Origin: Hymenobacter lapidiphilus
GTDB taxonomy: Bacteria; Bacteroidota; Bacteroidia; Cytophagales; Hymenobacteraceae
Length of the DNA: 54,593 nt
Direction of reading: 5' to 3'
Assembly: GCF_003417065.2 (NCBI RefSeq)
Contig: NZ_QVLT01000030.1
Span: 1-54,593 of the forward strand
Below are positions 7,596 to 16,289 of this stretch, piece by piece. A model generated the notes under the pieces. That model made no database searches. It was not told the DNA's origin and saw nothing but the letters and a program-made list of their open reading frames with translations. Every line of letters begins with the position of its first letter. The stretch's first letter is position 1. Position numbers and translations under genes: made by a program.

Positions 7596-10151
7596 GTGAT
7601 TGTTTGCATTGCCGAAAAGCCCAGCGTGGCCCGCGAAATTGCTAACGTGCTCGGCGCCGACTGCCGGATGGATGGCTACTACGAGGGCAACGGCTACCAG
7701 GTAACCTGGACGTTCGGCCACTTCTGCCAGCTGCGCGAGCCTGAGGATTACCGCCCCGAGTGGAAGCGCTGGAGCATCCACGATTTGCCCATGCTGCCCG
7801 AGCAGTTCGGCATCAAGCTCATGCTCCGCGACGATGGCGTGGTACGCCAGTTCGGCGTGATAAAGCGCCTGCTGGCCGCCGCCGATGACGTAATAAACTG
7901 CGGTGATGCCGGCCAGGAAGGGGAGGTGATTCAGCGCTGGGTGCTGATGGAGGCCAAATACCGCAAGCCCACCAAGCGCCTCTGGATTTCCTCGCTCACC
8001 GAGGAAGCCATCCGCCAGGGTTTCCAGAATCTGCGCGAGGGCTCTGAGTTCGACTCGCTTTACCAGGCTGGCAAGAGCCGGGCGGTAGGCGACTGGCTGC
8101 TGGGTTTGAACGCGACGCGGCTGTTCACGCTCAAGTACGCGCCCGGCCAGCGGCAGGTGCTCAGCATCGGGCGGGTGCAAACGCCCACGCTGGCGCTACT
8201 GGTCGACCGCTACCACGAAATCCAGAACTTCCGGCCCGAGCCCTACTGGGTGTTGCGGGCCGAATATCGGAGCACGATGTTCAGCCACGTGGCCGTGGTG
8301 AAGCCGGGCAAGGACGACGATGAGCCCGACGAGAAAGCGCGCCTCAAGGCCCGCGGCTACTTCGTGACCCAGCAGGAAGCCGACGACGCACTGGCCCGCG
8401 TAACCGGCCAGCCGCTGACCGTCACCAGCGTCATCATCAAAAAGGCCCTGGAGAGCCCGCCCGCGCTCTTCGACCTGACCTCGCTGCAGGTGCAGTGCAA
8501 CAACCAGCTGGGCCTTTCGGCCGAGGACACGCTCAAAACGGTGCAGGGCCTCTACGAGAAGAAAGTGGTGAGCTACCCGCGCGTCGACACCACGTTTCTG
8601 CCCGATGACCAGTACCCCAAAATTGCGGGCATTTTGCGCGGGCTGGGCGGCTACGCGGCCCTCACGGCCCCGCTGCTGGCCGCTAAAATCCGCAAGAGCG
8701 CCAAGGTGTTCAACAACAATAAAGTCACCGACCACCACGCCATCATCCCGACCGGGGCCAGCGCGGGCGGACTGGGCGGCAACGAGCAGCGGGTGTACGA
8801 CATCATCGTGCGCCGTTTCCTAGCCGCTTTTTACCCCGATTGCGAAGTGTCGAACACGACCGTGACGGCAGACGTGGCCGGACTCACGTTCCGCGTCCGG
8901 GGCCGCCAGATTCTAAGTCCCGGCTGGCGCGAGGTGTACGGCGACCCCGAGAAGCAGACCGTGGCGAACGAAAAGCGGAGCAGCAGTAGCAGCGACGACG
9001 ATGACGTGGTGGGTACCGTGCTGCCGGCCTTCGTGAAGGACGAAACCGGCCCCCATCAGCCCCGCCTCGACGCCAAGCAAACCCAGGCCCCGCGCGACTA
9101 CACCGAGGCCATGCTGCTGCGCGGCATGGAAACGGCCGGCCGCAACGTGGACGACGACGAGCTGCGCCAGGCTATGAAGGAAAACGGCATCGGCCGCCCT
9201 TCCACCCGCGCCGCCATCATCGAAACGCTGTTCAAGCGCGGCTACATCATCCGCGACAAAAAGAAAATCGTGCCCACGCCCACCGGAGTCGAGCTGATTG
9301 GCCTCATCCGCAACCCCACGCTGAAATCGGCGGAGCTGACGGGGCAGTGGGAAAAGAAGCTGCGCCAGATTGAAGGTGGCGAGCTAGATCAGGAGCAGTT
9401 TCTGGGGGAGCTAAAGCAGCTGGTGCGCGAAATGGTGCAGGAGGTGAAGCAGGACGGCTCCGGCCGCGCTATCAGCACCACGGCCCCGCCCGCTGGTTCC
9501 GTTCCGGCGGGGAAAGCGGGAGCCCCGGCCGGTAAAGCCGCGGCACCAGTTCCCAAAGCGGCAGCTACCCCAGCCATGCCCGGAGCACTTGGGACTTGTC
9601 CGTCCTGCGGTACCGGCCACGTGCTGCGGGGCAAGGCGGCGTTTGGCTGCTCGCGCTGGAAGGAAGGCTGCCAGTTCCGGCTGCCCACCGAGTTCGAGGG
9701 CAAGAAAATTACCGACAAACAGGCAGGCGACCTGCTCAAAAAGGGCCGCACCCAGGTGATGAAGGGCTTTCTGGACGACGACGGCAACAAGTTCGACGCG
9801 GCCATCCTGCTCACGCCCGCCCGCACGCTGGAGCTGGCGCGGGCCGCCGAAAGCAAGCCCACTACACCCACCGACCCCGGCCAGATACCCTGTCCCGTCT
9901 GCCGGCTGGGCCAGATGCTGCGCGGCAGCAGCGCCTGGGGCTGCTCCCGCTTCCGCGAGGATTGCCAGTTCCGCGTGCCCTTCGCCTGGGGTGGCAAAAC
10001 CCTGACGGATGCCCAGATGAATCAGCTGCTGCGCAAGGGTAAAACCGGCGTCATCCGCGGCTTCGTTTCGACTAAGACTGGCAACCGTTACGAAGCCGTG
10101 CTGCAAATCGGGGCCGAGGGACGGATTGAGCCGGTGTTTGGGCAGGGGTGA
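7596..10151 (+). CDS. topB: DNA topoisomerase III (type IA)
   Basis: An 851-residue type IA topoisomerase. The N-terminal TOPRIM domain starts MIVCIAEKPSVAREIANVLG and contains the acidic DAGQEGE motif (residues 104-110). The catalytic tyrosine is Y327 in VVSYPRVDTT. The conserved GIGRPSTRAAII block lies near residue 530. After a DDDD-containing linker and a Pro/Ala/Lys stretch there are two C-terminal Toprim_Crpt zinc-binding repeats, each with CPxC ... GCSR ... CQFR (Cys positions from about 668 and 769). It relaxes negative supercoils and resolves recombination intermediates. The GTG start is chosen because it gives the canonical N-terminus. The start codon lies inside a repeated AATCAG-type sequence. 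A TATATTTG box is at 7531-7538. Confidence 0.95.
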   Translation: MIVCIAEKPSVAREIANVLGADCRMDGYYEGNGYQVTWTFGHFCQLREPEDYRPEWKRWSIHDLPMLPEQFGIKLMLRDDGVVRQFGVIKRLLAAADDVINCGDAGQEGEVIQRWVLMEAKYRKPTKRLWISSLTEEAIRQGFQNLREGSEFDSLYQAGKSRAVGDWLLGLNATRLFTLKYAPGQRQVLSIGRVQTPTLALLVDRYHEIQNFRPEPYWVLRAEYRSTMFSHVAVVKPGKDDDEPDEKARLKARGYFVTQQEADDALARVTGQPLTVTSVIIKKALESPPALFDLTSLQVQCNNQLGLSAEDTLKTVQGLYEKKVVSYPRVDTTFLPDDQYPKIAGILRGLGGYAALTAPLLAAKIRKSAKVFNNNKVTDHHAIIPTGASAGGLGGNEQRVYDIIVRRFLAAFYPDCEVSNTTVTADVAGLTFRVRGRQILSPGWREVYGDPEKQTVANEKRSSSSSDDDDVVGTVLPAFVKDETGPHQPRLDAKQTQAPRDYTEAMLLRGMETAGRNVDDDELRQAMKENGIGRPSTRAAIIETLFKRGYIIRDKKKIVPTPTGVELIGLIRNPTLKSAELTGQWEKKLRQIEGGELDQEQFLGELKQLVREMVQEVKQDGSGRAISTTAPPAGSVPAGKAGAPAGKAAAPVPKAAATPAMPGALGTCPSCGTGHVLRGKAAFGCSRWKEGCQFRLPTEFEGKKITDKQAGDLLKKGRTQVMKGFLDDDGNKFDAAILLTPARTLELARAAESKPTTPTDPGQIPCPVCRLGQMLRGSSAWGCSRFREDCQFRVPFAWGGKTLTDAQMNQLLRKGKTGVIRGFVSTKTGNRYEAVLQIGAEGRIEPVFGQG

Positions 10152-10204
10152 GATTGCGGGAAGAGGGGTATAATAAGAATGTAAATTGCCCAAAATCGAC
10201 TGCC

Positions 10205-10711
10205 ATGATTCTTAAAAATACTGTATTTCTATTGGCAGGACTTCTCTTGTTTTTTGCCTGTAACAATGAATCATGTGACCCCAGTATAAACAGTTTAAGC
10301 GAAGGTGGCGGCCTGAATTTTCATTTGATTAATGCGCGCACGGGCCAAGACTTGCTGGCTCAAACGCCGGATAATAGGTCGCTGTACTCTTCTGATTCAG
10401 TAATGGTCTATGATGAAAATGGAAAGCCCCAATTCAAAGGGCCGGTGAATTTCCTCGGCGAAGTAGCCTTTTCTATCTATGGAAGTGTAGCTGATTTGAC
10501 AGCATTGCCTTACAATTCGCCGGTGAAACGCCGCTTCATTCTTTATCTAAACCGCGCCGACCAAGATACCATTGATGCTTCTTTTCGTTTGCGCAGAAAC
10601 GAGTGTGGTTTTTCCGAATTTGAAACTGTTGCTATTTATTACAACACCCAGTTAGCATACGAAGGCAGGAATACGACTGAAATTCCAAGCAGAGTTTTTC
10701 GCAAAAAATAA
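10205..10711 (+). CDS. hypothetical lipoprotein, AT-rich
   Basis: A 168-residue predicted lipoprotein. With the ATG at 10205 the N-terminus is MILKNTVFLLAGLLLFFACN, with a lipobox ending FFAC at Cys18-19. An upstream in-frame start (10148) overlaps topB and is rejected. The mature part has DUF4249-like or carboxypeptidase-like beta-strand character (LNFHLINARTGQDLLAQ ... RRFILYLNRADQDTIDASF) but I recognise no family. Codon use is noticeably more AT-rich than that of its neighbours, suggesting transfer or weak selection. It lies 53 nt after topB and 6 nt before the DUF2905 gene. Confidence 0.72.
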   Translation: MILKNTVFLLAGLLLFFACNNESCDPSINSLSEGGGLNFHLINARTGQDLLAQTPDNRSLYSSDSVMVYDENGKPQFKGPVNFLGEVAFSIYGSVADLTALPYNSPVKRRFILYLNRADQDTIDASFRLRRNECGFSEFETVAIYYNTQLAYEGRNTTEIPSRVFRKK

Positions 10712-10717
10712 CCGATT

Positions 10718-10951
10718 ATGCCTCCCCAACTCGGTAAAACCCTTTTTCTGCTTGGCCTGGGCCTGATGCTGCTGGGGGCGCTGTTGTGGCTGGGTGGCAG
10801 CTCGGGGTGGTTCAGTTGGTTCGGGCGGCTGCTGGGCGACGTGCGGGTAGAGCGGCCGGGGTTCCGGCTATACGTGCCGTGGGTGTCGATGCTGCTCATC
10901 AGCGCCGTGTTGAGTTTGCTGCTGGCACTGTGGCGGCGGCTGGGCGGGTAG
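10718..10951 (+). CDS. DUF2905 family small membrane protein
   Basis: A 77-residue protein with two membrane helices (LFLLGLGLMLLGALLWLGG and YVPWVSMLLISAVLSLLLALW) joined by a loop containing GRLLGDVRVERPGFRLYVPW. The loop and helix pattern (G.LPGD, then R/F..Y.P) is the DUF2905 signature. The function is unknown. It starts 6 nt after the lipoprotein stop and may be co-transcribed. Confidence 0.85.
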   Translation: MPPQLGKTLFLLGLGLMLLGALLWLGGSSGWFSWFGRLLGDVRVERPGFRLYVPWVSMLLISAVLSLLLALWRRLGG

Positions 10952-11195
10952 CGCCGCCGCAGTCGGAGTTCCGCTAGTAAACAGTTCGAATAGTCAACCA
11001 GCTGATGCCGGCAGCAGCACGCCGCCAACTATTGCGGTACAGAGCTGTTCAATAAGCTCAAGTGTACAAGACGTTTACGAGCGGCCTAACCGTTTGCGTA
11101 AACAGGTTCGGGCAAACCGCCCGAAGCGCGTACCTTGACGCGCCGCCACCAAGGCCGTTTCTTCGGCCCGACCCAACCAAACGCCCCGTTCTCCC

Positions 11196-12737
11196 ATGCC
11201 TAAAATCGTTTCTCCCCAGGTCGAGTTCAACCACCTACTGGCCCAGACCAAAGCCGCCACGCCCGAAATTTTCGCGCCCGACGGCACCGGCTACCTGAAC
11301 CTGATGGAAGGCCGCTGGCAGGAGCCGGGCAAGCCTCGCGACTTTGTTTCGCCCATTGATGGCAGCATGATTGGCCAGTTGCCGATGCTGGATGAGGCCA
11401 CCGCCCTGCGCGCTGTGCTGGCCGCCAAGGCCGAAGCCGCCGCATGGGCCGGCACCGACCTGGATGAGCGCAAGCGCCGGGTGCAGGACTGCCTGACCCA
11501 GCTGCAGCCCCACGTAGAGCTGGTGGGCAAGCTGCTGATGTGGGAAATCGGCAAAACCTATAAGCTGGGCTTCACCGACATTGACCGCGCCATTGATGGC
11601 GTGCAGTGGTACGTGGACAATATTGAGGGCATGCTCGGGAAGCGTAAGCCGCTGGGGCTGGTGAGCAACATTGCCTCCTGGAACTACCCCATGTCGGTGC
11701 TGCTGCACGCGGTGCTGGTGCAGGCGCTGTGCGGCAACGCCGTAATTGCCAAAACGCCCACCGATGGCGGCTTTATTTCCTTGAGCCTGACTTTCGCCAT
11801 TGCCCGCCGCTGCGGCCTGCCCGTGACGCTGGTGAGCGGCTCGGGCGGCGAGTTGAGCGACGTGCTGGTGCGCAACGTGGCCGTGGATTGCCTGAGCTTC
11901 GTGGGTGGGCGCTACAACGGCCGCAACATTGCCGACGCGCTGGTTCAGAACGACAAGCGCTACATGCTGGAAATGGAGGGCGTGAACACCTACGGCATCT
12001 GGGACTACTCCGACTGGGACGCCATGGCCCAGCAGCTGCGCAAGGGCTACGACTACGGCAAGCAGCGCTGCACGGCCTACGTGCGCTTCGTGGTGGAGCG
12101 CCGCCTGTTCCCGCAGTTCCTCGAAACGTACTGGAACACCATCAAGGGCTTGAAAATCGGTAACCCCACGCTGGTGGACGCGCCCGGCGACGCCCTGCCC
12201 GACCTGGCGTTCGGCCCCGTCATCAACGCCCAGCAGGCCCAGGACCTGGACCGCCTGTACGCCGACGCGCTCAAAACCGGCGCCACGCCCATCTACGAGG
12301 GCCAGCTCGACGACGCGCTGTTCCTGCCCGGCCAGGACCGGAGTGCCTACCGCGCCCCGCGGGCCCTGGTGAACCTGCCGCGCCAGAGCGAGCTGTACTT
12401 CAAGGAGCCCTTCGGCCCCATCGACAGCATCATTCTCGTGGACCGCGTGGAGGAGTTGGTGGGCGAGATGAACATCAGCAACGGGGCCCTGGTGGCCGCC
12501 ATTGCCTCCGACGATGCCAAGCTGGCCGCCCGCACGGCCAAGGAGGTGCGCGCTTTCAAAGTGGGCCTCAACCAGCTCCGCTCCCGCGGCGACCGGGCCG
12601 AGGTGTTCGGTGGCCTGGGCGAGTCGTGGAAGGGCGCCTTCGTGGGCGGCGCGCTGCTGGTCGAAGCCGTAACGGAAGGCGACAAGCCCATCCTGGGCAA
12701 CTTCGGCGACGCTATCCGGCTACCCGAGAAGATTTAG
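11196..12737 (+). CDS. aldehyde dehydrogenase family protein
   Basis: A 513-residue NAD(P)+-dependent aldehyde dehydrogenase. The catalytic cysteine is C292 in GKQRCTAYVRFVV. The general-base region is YMLEMEGVN (E259), where most family members have ELGG, so the second glycine position is altered. The NIASWNYPMSVLLHA block around residue 160 matches the cofactor-binding PWNxP region. The C-terminus has GGLGESWKGAFVGGALLVEAVT. The substrate cannot be told from sequence; the departures from consensus place it in an atypical ALDH subgroup. A TACCTTGA box lies at 11131-11138 and a terminator at 12795. Confidence 0.9.
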   Translation: MPKIVSPQVEFNHLLAQTKAATPEIFAPDGTGYLNLMEGRWQEPGKPRDFVSPIDGSMIGQLPMLDEATALRAVLAAKAEAAAWAGTDLDERKRRVQDCLTQLQPHVELVGKLLMWEIGKTYKLGFTDIDRAIDGVQWYVDNIEGMLGKRKPLGLVSNIASWNYPMSVLLHAVLVQALCGNAVIAKTPTDGGFISLSLTFAIARRCGLPVTLVSGSGGELSDVLVRNVAVDCLSFVGGRYNGRNIADALVQNDKRYMLEMEGVNTYGIWDYSDWDAMAQQLRKGYDYGKQRCTAYVRFVVERRLFPQFLETYWNTIKGLKIGNPTLVDAPGDALPDLAFGPVINAQQAQDLDRLYADALKTGATPIYEGQLDDALFLPGQDRSAYRAPRALVNLPRQSELYFKEPFGPIDSIILVDRVEELVGEMNISNGALVAAIASDDAKLAARTAKEVRAFKVGLNQLRSRGDRAEVFGGLGESWKGAFVGGALLVEAVTEGDKPILGNFGDAIRLPEKI

Positions 12738-12794
12738 CGGCCGGTATTGGCCGTCCTGCCCGCCGCTCAACTGCGGCAGCAACTGCCAGAAATC

Positions 12795-12836
12795 AAAAGT
12801 CCCGCCTGAAGCTGCATGCTTCGGGCGGGGCTTTTT
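12795..12836 (+). terminator. terminator of the aldehyde dehydrogenase gene
   Basis: The stem left arm AAAAGTCCCGCCTGAAGC (12795-12812) pairs with 12818-12835 with one bulge; it has a short loop and a T5 run at the end. It is 57 nt after the stop codon. Confidence 0.85.
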
Positions 12837-12882
12837 GGTGGAACAGTACGGTGATGTTTATTCTGAGATTAAAATGAGGAAA

Positions 12883-13251
12883 TTATTCAGATTTATTTTT
12901 TTCACTTCTTAATAAGTAGTGAAAAACATTTTGACTTGACACGGTAATTGCATAAGCATTTACAAAAATATATCCATTCTTTGACATAAAGTTTAGAGCA
13001 TCAATCATTGAGTTAAAATCAACAGCTTTCCCATCTGCGTCTTTTACTATAGTTTCTTTACCTGAGGAAAAGAACTTTGTCTTTTGTCCAAAATCAATTT
13101 CAATGGTCAATTTTGTGCTCATTAATTTTGAAGTCCCTACAATCTGTACGTATTCAACATCAATATCTTTTAATGGAACATCGTTTACGGTTTGAGCTTG
13201 CAGTGTCAGTCCGTAAAAAAGAAATGTGATAAAAAGGAATGCTTTTTTCAT
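12883..13251 (-). CDS. hypothetical secreted protein, AT-rich
   Basis: A 122-residue protein with a signal peptide (MKKAFLFITFLFYGLTLQAQ) from the ATG at 13251; an in-frame ATG at 13311 would add a non-signal extension and is not favoured. The mature part reads VNDVPLKDIDVEYVQIVGTS then KLTIEIDFGQKTKFFSSGKE, a beta-rich pattern seen in small Bacteroidota exported proteins. The DNA is far more AT-rich than the surrounding genes, suggesting an acquired orphan. It is convergent with the aldehyde dehydrogenase gene. No function assigned. Confidence 0.72.
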   Translation of the reverse strand: MKKAFLFITFLFYGLTLQAQTVNDVPLKDIDVEYVQIVGTSKLMSTKLTIEIDFGQKTKFFSSGKETIVKDADGKAVDFNSMIDALNFMSKNGYIFVNAYAITVSSQNVFHYLLRSEKNKSE

Positions 13252-13370
13252 TTCATTTTTTTTAATTAGCTGATTTATTTTTTGTGAATAGCTTTTCGAT
13301 ATCTGAGTCACTCAAACGAATGTCGCCAGCTTCTGCAGCCGATAGCCGCTCCAAGATACTGAGTTGACCG

Positions 13371-13378
13371 TACCTTCG
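13371..13378 (+). promoter_or_regulatory. -7 box placed 5 nt before the DUF5103 start codon
   Basis: TACCTTCG (one mismatch to TAnnTTTG), then CAACT and ATG at 13384. If used, transcription would begin at or next to the start codon. No TTG is found at the usual spacing. Confidence 0.4.
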
Positions 13379-13383
13379 CAACT

Positions 13384-14736
13384 ATGCGCCTTCCTTCCCG
13401 CTTTCTGCCGTTACTGCTGCTGCTGGCCCCGGCCTGCGTGCCGCTGGGTACGCCCATCACCGACCCTAACGCCGCCCGCCGGCCCGCCACGCCCGGCCAG
13501 GTGCCTACTGAGTACTACGCCGATAAAAAGCTGCGCTACGAGGACTACATCTACGACCCCAACGTGCGCACCGTGCTCTGCTACGTGCCCACGGGCCAGG
13601 CCGGGCAGGTGTTCAACCCGCCGGTGGTGCCCATCAGCCAGGGCCAGTCGCCGGTGCTGGAGTTCGATGTGCTGGGCGGGTCGGGGCAGCGGCTCACGGC
13701 CAAGCTCGTGCACTGCGACCTGAACTGGCAGCCCTCGATGCTGACCGACATGCAGTTCCTGAGCGAAATCAACGAGCAGCTCATCAACAACTATCGGCCC
13801 TCGGTGAGCACCAAAGTGCCCTACCAGCACTACCAGGTGCAGATGCCGCGTGTGAAGCTGTCGGGCAACTACCTGTGGGTGGTGCAGGGCGCGGGCGGCA
13901 CGCCGCTGCTGAGCCGCCGGGTGCTGGTGTTCGAGGATGGCGCCGTGCAGATTGCCCTAAAGCAGGGCATTCCGGTGGCGGGGGAGGAGCGCTTCCGCTG
14001 GCAGCAGATTGACTTCGGGATTCGCTACAACATGGCCCTCGTCAATCCGGCCCAGGAGGTGAAGGTGGTGCTGCGCCAGAACTTCCGCTGGGATAACGCC
14101 CACTACAACCTGCGGCCCACCTTTGTGCGCGACGCCGAGCAGCAGCTCGATTACCAATATTTCAACTTCGAAAACGCCTTTCCCGGCCTGAGCGAGTTCC
14201 GGTTTGTAGACCTGCGCACCTTCCGCTCGGCGGGGGCCGGCGTGGCCAGTCTGGATGCCACCACTACGCCCCGTGCCGCGCTGCTGCTACCCGAAGCCTC
14301 GCGGGCGGGCGAGCGGTACACCCAGTATGACGACATCAACGGCCAGCGCCTGATTGAAAGCCGCGAGTACCCCGGCGACCCGAACACCAATACCGAATAC
14401 CTCGACGTAACGTTTCAGCTGCGCGCCGATGCGCCCGCCCCCGGCCCAGTGTATGTGCTCGGGGCCCTGAGCGACTGGCAGCTGCGCGACGAGTTCAAGA
14501 TGACCTACGACGCCCAAAACCGCGTGTACCGGGGCCACGCGCTGCTCAAGCAGGGCTACTACAACTATTACTACGCCACCCAAACCCCCACCGGGGCCAA
14601 CAGTATTCCGTGGGAAGGCAGCCACCAGGAAACCGAAAACCAGTACGACCTGCTGGTGTACTACCGCCCGCCCGGCACCCGCACCGACCTGCTCATCGGC
14701 TACCAGCGCCTGGATGTGAACAGCCGGCGGCCGTAG
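13384..14736 (+). CDS. type IX secretion system plug protein (DUF5103)
   Basis: A 450-residue protein of the DUF5103 family. It starts with a lipoprotein-type signal (MRLPSRFLPLLLLLAPAC, Cys18). Residues 45-150 contain the conserved LRYEDYIYDPNVRTVLCY and LTAKLVHCDLNWQPS blocks of the first domain. The C-terminal part carries VYVLGALSDWQL and GHALLKQGYYNYYY, typical of the family. Known relatives plug the SprA translocon of the type IX secretion system on its periplasmic side. No other T9SS genes are in the window, which is normal because they are scattered in Bacteroidota. A 44-bp perfect palindromic repeat follows. Confidence 0.85.
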   Translation: MRLPSRFLPLLLLLAPACVPLGTPITDPNAARRPATPGQVPTEYYADKKLRYEDYIYDPNVRTVLCYVPTGQAGQVFNPPVVPISQGQSPVLEFDVLGGSGQRLTAKLVHCDLNWQPSMLTDMQFLSEINEQLINNYRPSVSTKVPYQHYQVQMPRVKLSGNYLWVVQGAGGTPLLSRRVLVFEDGAVQIALKQGIPVAGEERFRWQQIDFGIRYNMALVNPAQEVKVVLRQNFRWDNAHYNLRPTFVRDAEQQLDYQYFNFENAFPGLSEFRFVDLRTFRSAGAGVASLDATTTPRAALLLPEASRAGERYTQYDDINGQRLIESREYPGDPNTNTEYLDVTFQLRADAPAPGPVYVLGALSDWQLRDEFKMTYDAQNRVYRGHALLKQGYYNYYYATQTPTGANSIPWEGSHQETENQYDLLVYYRPPGTRTDLLIGYQRLDVNSRRP

Positions 14737-14763
14737 GGGTTACAGGGAACTTGGGGGCTTGGC

Positions 14764-14880
14764 TAACGTAGGAACGTCATTCAGAGCGCAGCGAAGAATC
14801 TCGCGTGCAGTCGTTGAGATACCAATTCTGCGTCAGCACGCGAGATTCTTCGCTGCGCTCTGAATGACGTTCCTACGTTA
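14764..14880. repeat. palindromic repeat, family A copy 1
   Basis: Perfect 44-bp inverted arms (14764-14807 and 14837-14880) around a 29-nt loop. The outer end begins TAACGTAGGAACGTCATTC; the core holds AGCGAAGAATCTCGCGTG. The same core occurs at 20977-21074 and a shortened form at 25918-25980. Confidence 0.9.
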
Positions 14881-14922
14881 ATCCGGTCCTAAGCCGCCTC
14901 CAAACTCCTACCATCACCCAAT

Positions 14923-16221
14923 ATGTACAACACCATTCTCGTCGTGCTCGGCGTGTCCATTCTGGGCGTGGCCTGGCTGCCGTCGCTGCTCAAGAAGTAC
15001 CCGCTTTCGTATCCGATTTTGTTTGTGGGGCTGGGGATGCTGATTTTCACCCTGCCGCTGGGTTTGCCCGACCCCGACCCGGTAGAGTTTTCCACCTTCG
15101 CCACCCACCTCACCGAAATCTGCGTGACGGTGGCCCTCACCGGCACCGGCCTCAAAATTGACAAGCGGTTTTCGCTGAAAGCCTGGCGCATTCCACTGCT
15201 GCTGGTACTGGTGCTGATGGTGCTCACGATTGCCGGTTTTGTGGGCGTGGCCTGGGGCGTGTTCGGGCTGCCGCTGGCCTCGGCCGTGCTGTTGGCCGCC
15301 ACCCTCGCGCCCACCGACCCCGTGCTGGCCGGTGATGTGCAGGTGGGGGAGCCCGGTAAGGGCGGCGAAGACAACGTGCGCTTCGCCCTGACTGGCGAAG
15401 CGGGGCTTAACGACGGCCTGGCCTTCCCGTTCGTGTACTTGGCCCTGGCCCTGCTGCCCATTGCCAAAGAAAGCCTGAGCGAGCGGCTTTGGCACTGGGC
15501 CTGGATGGATATGGGCTACCGCGTGGCCATGGGGGTGCTGGTTGGCTGGCTGGCGGGCCGGTTGCTGTCGTACCTGATTTTCGATTTGCCCCGCCGCGCC
15601 CGCATCCGGCCCAATGCCTACGGCTTCGTGGCGCTGGCCGTAACGCTGGTGGCCTACGGGCTCACCGAGCTGGTGCATGGCTACGGCTTTCTGGCCGTAT
15701 TTGTGGCCGCTGTCACGCTGCGCCGCCACGAGCGCAGCCACGAACACCAGGATGAGATGCACGACTTCACCGACCAGCTGGAGCGCCTGCTGATTGTGGT
15801 GATTCTGATACTATTCGGCGGCTCTATTGCCTGGGGCCTGTTCGACCACCTGAACTGGACGGGCGTAGCGCTGGGCCTGATTTTGCTGCTGGTACTGCGG
15901 CCCTTAGGGGGGCTGCTCACGCTCTGGGGCAGCCGCCTCGACTGGAGCGAGCGGCTGATTGTGTCGTTTTTCGGTATCCGCGGCATCGGCTCGTTTTTCT
16001 ACCTCGCCTTTGCCCTCGATACCCGCTATTTCCCCAACAGCCGCGAGCTGTGGGCCACTACCGGCTTCACGGTGCTCGTGTCCATTGTGCTGCACGGCAC
16101 CCTGGCCACACCCGTTATGAACTGGCTCGACCGACGCCAGGGCCGCCTCACAATCGAGGAGCAGGAAGAGCAGGAGGTGCAGCAGCAAGAGCAGGAGCAG
16201 CCCAAAGGAGCGGCCAGCTGA
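14923..16221 (+). CDS. CPA1-type Na+/H+ antiporter
   Basis: A 432-residue cation:proton antiporter with about 12 membrane helices. Diagnostic motifs are TLAPTDPVLAGDVQVGEPG (about residues 126-144) and LTGEAGLNDGLAFPFVYLAL (about 156-175); the Asp in LNDG is the ion-binding residue in CPA1 proteins. FFGIRGIGSFFYLAFAL near residue 350 is the conserved C-terminal helix. The cytoplasmic tail is Glu/Gln-rich (EEQEEQEVQQQEQEQ). It likely exports Na+ in exchange for protons at the inner membrane. It starts 42 nt after the family A repeat. Confidence 0.92.
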   Translation: MYNTILVVLGVSILGVAWLPSLLKKYPLSYPILFVGLGMLIFTLPLGLPDPDPVEFSTFATHLTEICVTVALTGTGLKIDKRFSLKAWRIPLLLVLVLMVLTIAGFVGVAWGVFGLPLASAVLLAATLAPTDPVLAGDVQVGEPGKGGEDNVRFALTGEAGLNDGLAFPFVYLALALLPIAKESLSERLWHWAWMDMGYRVAMGVLVGWLAGRLLSYLIFDLPRRARIRPNAYGFVALAVTLVAYGLTELVHGYGFLAVFVAAVTLRRHERSHEHQDEMHDFTDQLERLLIVVILILFGGSIAWGLFDHLNWTGVALGLILLLVLRPLGGLLTLWGSRLDWSERLIVSFFGIRGIGSFFYLAFALDTRYFPNSRELWATTGFTVLVSIVLHGTLATPVMNWLDRRQGRLTIEEQEEQEVQQQEQEQPKGAAS

Positions 16222-16289
16222 GCATAGAGGGTCAACACAAGCGGGAAAAGTTGCGTTGAAGAACCCAACTCTCACCAATTCCCACTTCC

